DNA of 18,717 nt from Candidatus Heimdallarchaeota archaeon LC_2 (GTDB lineage: Archaea > Asgardarchaeota > Heimdallarchaeia > Heimdallarchaeales > Kariarchaeaceae), in contig MDVR01000036.1 in the NCBI GenBank assembly GCA_001940725.1, positions 1 to 18,717 on the forward strand, in the 5' to 3' direction. Positions within the stretch are counted from its first letter, which is position 1. Each line of letters begins with the position of its first letter. Below the pieces are notes generated by a model. That model did no database searches. It was not told the origin of the DNA and saw only the letters and a program-made list of their open reading frames with translations. Of the stretch, positions 14,401 to 18,717 are shown piece after piece. A program made the position numbers and the translations under genes.

Positions 14401-15879
14401 TTATAATGATTTTTCAAATATTGATTCAGGAGATAATTCTGAAGCCGGGATGGATCTGTTTGTCCATAACTCAAATGCGATTATAGTTGAATTGATGTGA
14501 AAGTCCCAACTTGATATGGTATTGATTTTATAAGATTTACCCAATTTTATTGTTTCTGAACTTGAATTAAAAGATGATGCAATATCAAAAACAATTCTTG
14601 AATTTTTTAATATTTTTGGCGGGAGAGGAGATACCCTCTCAAATCCCGGCTCTGGGAGTTGGTTTTGAATCACTAAATCAAAATGTTCTGTAAAGGAATC
14701 ACTTGCAGAAGTAATGCTAGGAAATTCCTGTTTTAAATTTTCAAATTCAATTTCTTCTTTCGTCCTTACTACAATTAGTTCAGAACTATCCTTCAGCGAA
14801 GCAATGATTGATCGACTATATAGGGCTCCACCTTCAATATAAATCCGTTTTAAGCCTTTGATTCCAAATGGAGACAACACTCTTTTTACCGCTTCTACTG
14901 TGGTATTATATCCAATTAACCCATCTTTTGAGAGTGCAACACAATCACATTTTTTTGTGTAAATTGCACTTTTATCTAATCGATCTAGCTTCTGTAATAC
15001 TTCTGTCTGCCATGGATCTAATATCCTAACTCCATCGAGTAATCCATCTCTTATCCATAGTAATAATTGGTCTAGTTCAGCCCGATTGGAAATTGGAAGA
15101 TTCAAATAAACTCCATTGAGGTTGGCTGAATCTATAATTTTATTGAAAATTGGCTTGTACATTGTAGATTCAATTTCAGAATTGAGACCAATCGATGAAA
15201 GATGCCAAGCATTATCAGCAAATGCTTTTTGGAGTGTATCGATAGTCAACATTCCCGGCAAATATGGTTCTCCAAGATCCTTAGCGAGCATTCCATACAT
15301 CCAAGTATTATTCATTTCCGGAGATTTAATTCTTGTTATTTTGCCTAACTCACCCATTCCAATAATAATATTTGGGATTTTTTCTTTGTGAAGTCGTTTA
15401 GACCATCTCCATAATTGTTTCAAATTGGAAACAGTTCTCGGAGTCGCGACAATTTTAACAATAAGATTATTATATTTTGTTGCTAGTTCAATAGCATCAT
15501 CTAGGTTAATTTTAGCTAAACCATCCCAATCTAAAAGTGACAACACAATATTCATCTCTTTCGGGACTTGTGATGCAACGGAAATGTCAATCGGAAATTC
15601 TAAATCAATATATTGTGGTTTTTGTTGAATCAATTTGAGTAATATTTCTCTTCTGTTACTATGATTAGGTGGATCTATTAGATGATTTTTCCATTCAGAT
15701 CTTGCTGTTAGAATAACTGGAATATCCACATCAGCAATAATTTGTCCAACTTGAGAGAAATCTATTGTATCTAATCCATCAACTCGAATTTCAATCATAT
15801 TAACTTTCAAATTTATTGCTAATTCTACTTGATATTTTAAATCCTCAATTGAAGACGAATAGCAAACTGCACAAATCAA
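14401..15879 (-). CDS. AroD-AroE-like fusion (3-dehydroquinate dehydratase / shikimate dehydrogenase), probably degenerate
   Basis: The 492-aa protein has the layout of the bifunctional shikimate-pathway fusion. Residues 1-220 resemble type I 3-dehydroquinate dehydratase, with EIRVD (30-34), E94, Schiff-base lysine K142 in VKIVATPRT and R183 in GELGKITR. Residues 225-485 resemble shikimate dehydrogenase, with DGLIGYNT (319-326) and a Rossmann-like segment near 345-352. Many key residues are replaced. The catalytic His of S-x-HD is Leu (SLLDW, 114-118), and the Gln of APGQ is Met210. In the AroE half the NVTxPxK lysine is Gln291, the Asp of GYNTD is Thr327, and the S-x-S shikimate site reads STMYKPIFN. 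The frame is intact, so this looks like a maintained pseudoenzyme or repurposed protein rather than a decayed gene. The TTG start at 15879 is about 26 nt from a TATA box. It could be active only in its first half, if at all. Confidence 0.8.
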   Translation of the reverse strand: MICAVCYSSSIEDLKYQVELAINLKVNMIEIRVDGLDTIDFSQVGQIIADVDIPVILTARSEWKNHLIDPPNHSNRREILLKLIQQKPQYIDLEFPIDISVASQVPKEMNIVLSLLDWDGLAKINLDDAIELATKYNNLIVKIVATPRTVSNLKQLWRWSKRLHKEKIPNIIIGMGELGKITRIKSPEMNNTWMYGMLAKDLGEPYLPGMLTIDTLQKAFADNAWHLSSIGLNSEIESTMYKPIFNKIIDSANLNGVYLNLPISNRAELDQLLLWIRDGLLDGVRILDPWQTEVLQKLDRLDKSAIYTKKCDCVALSKDGLIGYNTTVEAVKRVLSPFGIKGLKRIYIEGGALYSRSIIASLKDSSELIVVRTKEEIEFENLKQEFPSITSASDSFTEHFDLVIQNQLPEPGFERVSPLPPKILKNSRIVFDIASSFNSSSETIKLGKSYKINTISSWDFHINSTIIAFELWTNRSIPASELSPESIFEKSL

Positions 15880-15900
15880 TGAATATCAATTAAGTAGGAA

Positions 15901-15910
15901 ATTTAAAAAA
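15901..15910 (-). promoter_or_regulatory. TATA box of the AroDE-like gene (leaderless)
   Basis: On the minus strand the sequence reads TTTTTTAAAT, centred about 26 nt upstream of the TTG at 15879. No Shine-Dalgarno site lies between them, so a leaderless mRNA starting at TTG is likely. It also shows the gene can be transcribed separately from the peptidase gene 78 bp upstream. Confidence 0.5.
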
Positions 15911-15957
15911 AGGAAGATCTGTTACACGATAAATTGTCGTAAATATTTGTGATTATT

Positions 15958-16734
15958 TTATGATAATATTGAATACGGACCGCCTATAATTATCCATGTA
16001 AGATATGCCAAGGTTAGAATGAATAAGCCAGGGGGTTGAGGTCTAAACCATAAATATTCTCTATTTGTATTCTTTGCATCATTTAATGCTTTTTCCCTCA
16101 TTTCAATCTCTATTTTAATTGCTTCTTCATCTTCAATGGCCCCTTGAAATATTGGTGCAAATAACTTCCAACCCCCAAGGTCATAAATTTCGGCAGGATC
16201 TGAATGTTTGATATGTACAATATGGCTGAATTCCACCCTACGAGATGATAACAGAACATTAATTTTTGCAAAAACACTTCCTTCAGTCATCCCAAATAAT
16301 TTACCAAATTTTTTAATTTCAAATAAATTTCGAATTAATAAAGATAGTGCAAATAATAGAGTATAAGCCAAAAATAACAATAAAATAAAAAATACAGAAA
16401 GTAATGGACTTTGATTTAGATAAAGTATATCAGGATCCCAAGTTGTAATTGGTGTTGTTAGCGAAAGGAGAATCAGAGCTTTACCGTCCCCCCCAGCAAA
16501 TGACCCACCAATAAATAAAACAAATGTAATAATTATTGAAAATATAATATTTATTATTGAAATAATCCTTTCATCAGACGTGGCAATTGTGTTAACCCAG
16601 AAAATATATGAGGGTAAAGCAAATATAATAAAAATTGCCCAAATTTTATCTTGTATCATTCGGTACTTTAGATCTTCATAGGTAGCCCACACTAGAATCA
16701 CTAATGTTAGCAAAAGCCAAAATAAATGTATCAT
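15958..16734 (-). CDS. A24-family archaeal preflagellin/prepilin peptidase
   Basis: The 258-aa polytopic membrane aspartyl protease would cleave the class III signal peptides of archaeal pilins or archaellins. The two expected catalytic aspartates are visible: D21 in YEDLKYRMIQD after the first TM segment, and D83 in the GxGD-type motif AGGDGKAL. About six hydrophobic segments are seen: 2-19, 31-49, 56-76, 85-97 (short), 110-134 and 236-254. A charged cytoplasmic insertion of about 95 residues (about 138-230, including ELGGWKLFAP-like and acidic-helix stretches) lies before the last TM, longer than in minimal FlaK. The start is ATG. It follows the toroid-repeat gene by 11 bp, so the two are probably co-transcribed. 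No pilin or archaellin gene is visible in the window. Confidence 0.85.
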   Translation of the reverse strand: MIHLFWLLLTLVILVWATYEDLKYRMIQDKIWAIFIIFALPSYIFWVNTIATSDERIISIINIIFSIIITFVLFIGGSFAGGDGKALILLSLTTPITTWDPDILYLNQSPLLSVFFILLLFLAYTLLFALSLLIRNLFEIKKFGKLFGMTEGSVFAKINVLLSSRRVEFSHIVHIKHSDPAEIYDLGGWKLFAPIFQGAIEDEEAIKIEIEMREKALNDAKNTNREYLWFRPQPPGLFILTLAYLTWIIIGGPYSILS

Positions 16735-16745
16735 TTTACTCTTCT

Positions 16746-18413
16746 CTAAAATGCGTCAGATAGCCCACCAATTGATAAACTACGATTTATTCTAGATAAT
16801 ATTATTAATACTTTTGAAGTTAAAACAATATCATCTTGCCAAGAACCGTTAGTCTCTTGTAATGCTAATAGATAATGTAAACCAGATTTCACAAAGTCAG
16901 TCTCAACAGATTCTTGATCCAACACAGCTCTTAAACATTCTGCAGTTATATCGATTCTACCACCCCAACTACCATCAATTTGTTGTCTACTTTTGATATA
17001 ATTTCTAATTGAGGACAATGAAGTACTTAATTTTATTGGACTTTGTCGTTGACTATCATAGACAGATTCCCCTGATAAAGTAGCTAAAGGATCTCCCAAA
17101 TCCATATCCATTCCTGGTATTGAAGGCATATCATATTCTATGTTTACTGCAGTTTGTGGACTATCTTCAAAATCCATATCTGCAAGGAATGAAGTATCAG
17201 GCATATCAGGATCAGAACTCTCTGAACTCTTAATATTAATTTTTATGTCTTCAAAATTACTCCTGTCAAGAGGAATTTGTTTTCCTCTGACAAGGCGAAT
17301 TATTGTATTATACATAATTCCCAATAGTCTACTTGACACGTCTTTGTCTTGGACGACTTTGAATCTTGTTGCGGCTCTATTAATCAATATACCAAAAGTA
17401 TTTGCAATAATATCAATACATTGCTGAGCCGAATCTATGTCATTTAAAATGTAGAACATTTTCGCCATCACAAAAATAATTGGGATTTCACTAGTTTGCA
17501 AATTACTATCATCATATCTTTCAATATCTTTTACAAACTCCCACTCTGAATATTGATCTAAATTTTCTTTAAATTCTTCAAAAATCTCATTTTGTAGAAT
17601 GCTTGAATCTGGATTGATTTCTGACACTATCAGCAGAGACAATAAAGATTCATAACTTGGTTCACGGGCTGCAGTATCTAATGCTTCAAGGACTAAATAG
17701 TAGGTTTGTTCTACTGTATGAATTTCTTCAGTACCACTAACGATAGATTTCCAAGAATAGTTTAGCCCTCTACCAGTAAAATAAAACATTGATAACACTT
17801 CTGAGGTTTCAAATAGTGGATTAGATTCACCCCAGATACCGTCGGGTCGTTGCTTGTATTGTATCCATTTCACTGCTCTTTCTTCTGCACTGACAGATCC
17901 TAATGTACTAAGTGGCATTTTGGAAATGTTTTGCTGAATTTCTTTAAGTTTCACGATCATCTGATCTTTACCTTGTCTAGAGGGAGAAGACGCAGTTAAG
18001 TAGTAGGATACCACAAGAGATCCAAATAAAGTATTTATTAAAGTCAAATAAGAAAAAAGTTCACTTTGGTCGTGATTATTAAATGCAGTGTCCGCTGCTA
18101 CTGAGACATACAGTGAGATGAAAACAGCGATTAATATTAACCCGGAAGCAGTATATAACCCAATTCCTTTGAAAAGTCCTAACCCAGTTATATAATCAAC
18201 AAATCCAATAATTAAAAATAGAAGATAAATTGATGTAATCAAAAATAAAATTGTAGCAGTTATACTATTAGCAGCAGAAGCAATTAGAATTGTCAGAGTG
18301 ATAATAATAATACTACTCAAGCCTACAAATGTATAATCAAATAATGAGGCACCATATCTCTTCTTTTGATATTTCAATATTTTTGAATAGGCATAGACAT
18401 CCTCTTTTGACAT
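16746..18413 (-). CDS. Membrane protein with terpene-cyclase/prenyltransferase-like toroid repeats
   Basis: The 555-aa protein begins with four hydrophobic segments (about 28-48, 52-71, 83-106 and 119-141), followed by a large soluble region. This region contains the QW-like repeats of the alpha/alpha-toroid fold (squalene cyclases, prenyltransferases): QRPDGIWGE (188-196), QQIDGSWGG (477-485) and QETNGSWQD (519-527), each inside paired helices such as VLIILSRI. The helices between about 230 and 380 probably complete part of the toroid. The acidic, low-complexity segment 390-455 is likely a disordered insertion. The DxDD cyclase motif and the zinc ligands of prenyltransferases are not visible, so catalysis is uncertain; the fold may act as a binding domain. 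The start is ATG. It precedes the peptidase gene by 11 bp, which suggests a shared envelope or surface-structure role (inference). Confidence 0.7.
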   Translation of the reverse strand: MSKEDVYAYSKILKYQKKRYGASLFDYTFVGLSSIIIITLTILIASAANSITATILFLITSIYLLFLIIGFVDYITGLGLFKGIGLYTASGLILIAVFISLYVSVAADTAFNNHDQSELFSYLTLINTLFGSLVVSYYLTASSPSRQGKDQMIVKLKEIQQNISKMPLSTLGSVSAEERAVKWIQYKQRPDGIWGESNPLFETSEVLSMFYFTGRGLNYSWKSIVSGTEEIHTVEQTYYLVLEALDTAAREPSYESLLSLLIVSEINPDSSILQNEIFEEFKENLDQYSEWEFVKDIERYDDSNLQTSEIPIIFVMAKMFYILNDIDSAQQCIDIIANTFGILINRAATRFKVVQDKDVSSRLLGIMYNTIIRLVRGKQIPLDRSNFEDIKINIKSSESSDPDMPDTSFLADMDFEDSPQTAVNIEYDMPSIPGMDMDLGDPLATLSGESVYDSQRQSPIKLSTSLSSIRNYIKSRQQIDGSWGGRIDITAECLRAVLDQESVETDFVKSGLHYLLALQETNGSWQDDIVLTSKVLIILSRINRSLSIGGLSDAF

Positions 18414-18498
18414 ATTTGTTTAATTATAATAAAGGAAAAAAAGAGATCGATTGGAATTTATCTTGTTAATAGCTTAAATCGAAAAAATGAATTTTATT

Positions 18499-18717
18499 CT
18501 AAATAAATATTGGATACAGAAATGTTGACATCACAAGCAGAGTAATTACTCCAATCAACCAAAAATATTCTTTTCGAGCTTTTTCATGATCTATATCAAC
18601 CTCATTTAACTGTGATCTATATACAAATGTATACCCGGCAATAACTGCAGGATATATTACAAGTGCAACATTTGATATAATAAGGGGAATATCAAATAAA
18701 TAGATGTAGAAAAAGCT
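18499..18717 (-). CDS. C-terminus of a membrane protein (5' partial)
   Basis: Read on the minus strand the frame is open from the window edge to a TAG at 18499-18501, giving 72 residues. A hydrophobic segment (FFYIYLFDIPLIISNVALVI, running on to about residue 31) and a second one (LIGVITLLVMSTFLYPIFI) flank a charged loop (RSQLNEVDIDHEKARKEY). The protein ends right after the second segment. I do not recognise a family; the start lies beyond the window. It is upstream of the toroid gene by 85 bp and in the same direction, so it could belong to the same transcription unit. Confidence 0.7.
   Translation of the reverse strand, partial: SFFYIYLFDIPLIISNVALVIYPAVIAGYTFVYRSQLNEVDIDHEKARKEYFWLIGVITLLVMSTFLYPIFI

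Noticed and set aside
1..18717. tRNA, rRNA or CRISPR array
   Set aside because: No T-loop GGTTCGAATCC-like motif with an acceptor stem, no rRNA core sequence and no regularly spaced short repeats were seen on either strand.

Overview
This is an AT-rich window with archaeal expression signals: TATA-type boxes about 26 nt upstream of starts, two GGTGA Shine-Dalgarno sites, and frequent TTG/GTG starts. It also carries archaeal-type protein families: a COG1340-like coiled-coil protein, an A24 archaeal-type preflagellin/prepilin peptidase and a compact archaeal-length AsnRS. Several genes look eukaryote-related. There is a CD36/LIMP-2-type scavenger-receptor homologue at the left edge, receiver domains joined to longin/roadblock-like modules, and an AsnRS close to the eukaryotic cytosolic enzyme. 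Together these suggest an Asgard archaeon, perhaps Heimdallarchaeia-like. That placement is inference; no rRNA or other phylogenetic marker was compared.

Layout. Bases 3-692 hold the C-terminal part of the CD36-like membrane protein. It converges on a two-module receiver/longin-like gene (788-2683, minus) across a shared hairpin terminator. A YgfZ/IBA57-like folate-dependent Fe-S protein (2831-3631, minus) follows. Then come mutS and mutL, translationally coupled on the plus strand (3875-8385), and an isovaleryl-CoA-dehydrogenase-type enzyme convergent to them (8400-9551). A small membrane protein (9829-10206, minus) and asnS (10397-11695) come next. Directly after asnS lies a perfect 287-bp tandem duplication (11703-12277). 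It has copied the leader and first codons of the COG1340 coiled-coil gene (12161-13099) and left a truncated copy upstream. A 662-bp stretch without a convincing protein gene follows; it holds a strong candidate structured RNA of about 370 nt (13243-13613) with its own TATA box, a closing helix and a 3' hairpin. The right part is all on the minus strand: a membrane-anchored helix-hairpin-helix protein, an AroD-AroE-like fusion that has lost many catalytic residues, an A24 preflagellin/prepilin peptidase, a membrane protein with terpene-cyclase-like toroid repeats, and the C-terminus of another membrane protein.

How the parts relate. MutS and MutL form a methyl-independent mismatch repair pair: MutL has the endonuclease motif, and MutS carries a PCNA-type PIP box where bacterial MutS has its beta-clamp motif. 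The peptidase and toroid protein probably form one transcription unit. The other neighbours have no obvious shared pathway.

Most worth a second look: the CD36-family protein in a prokaryotic context, the unidentified structured RNA and its alternative 5' pairing, the AroDE-like pseudoenzyme, the clamp-motif switch in MutS, and the exact tandem duplication.
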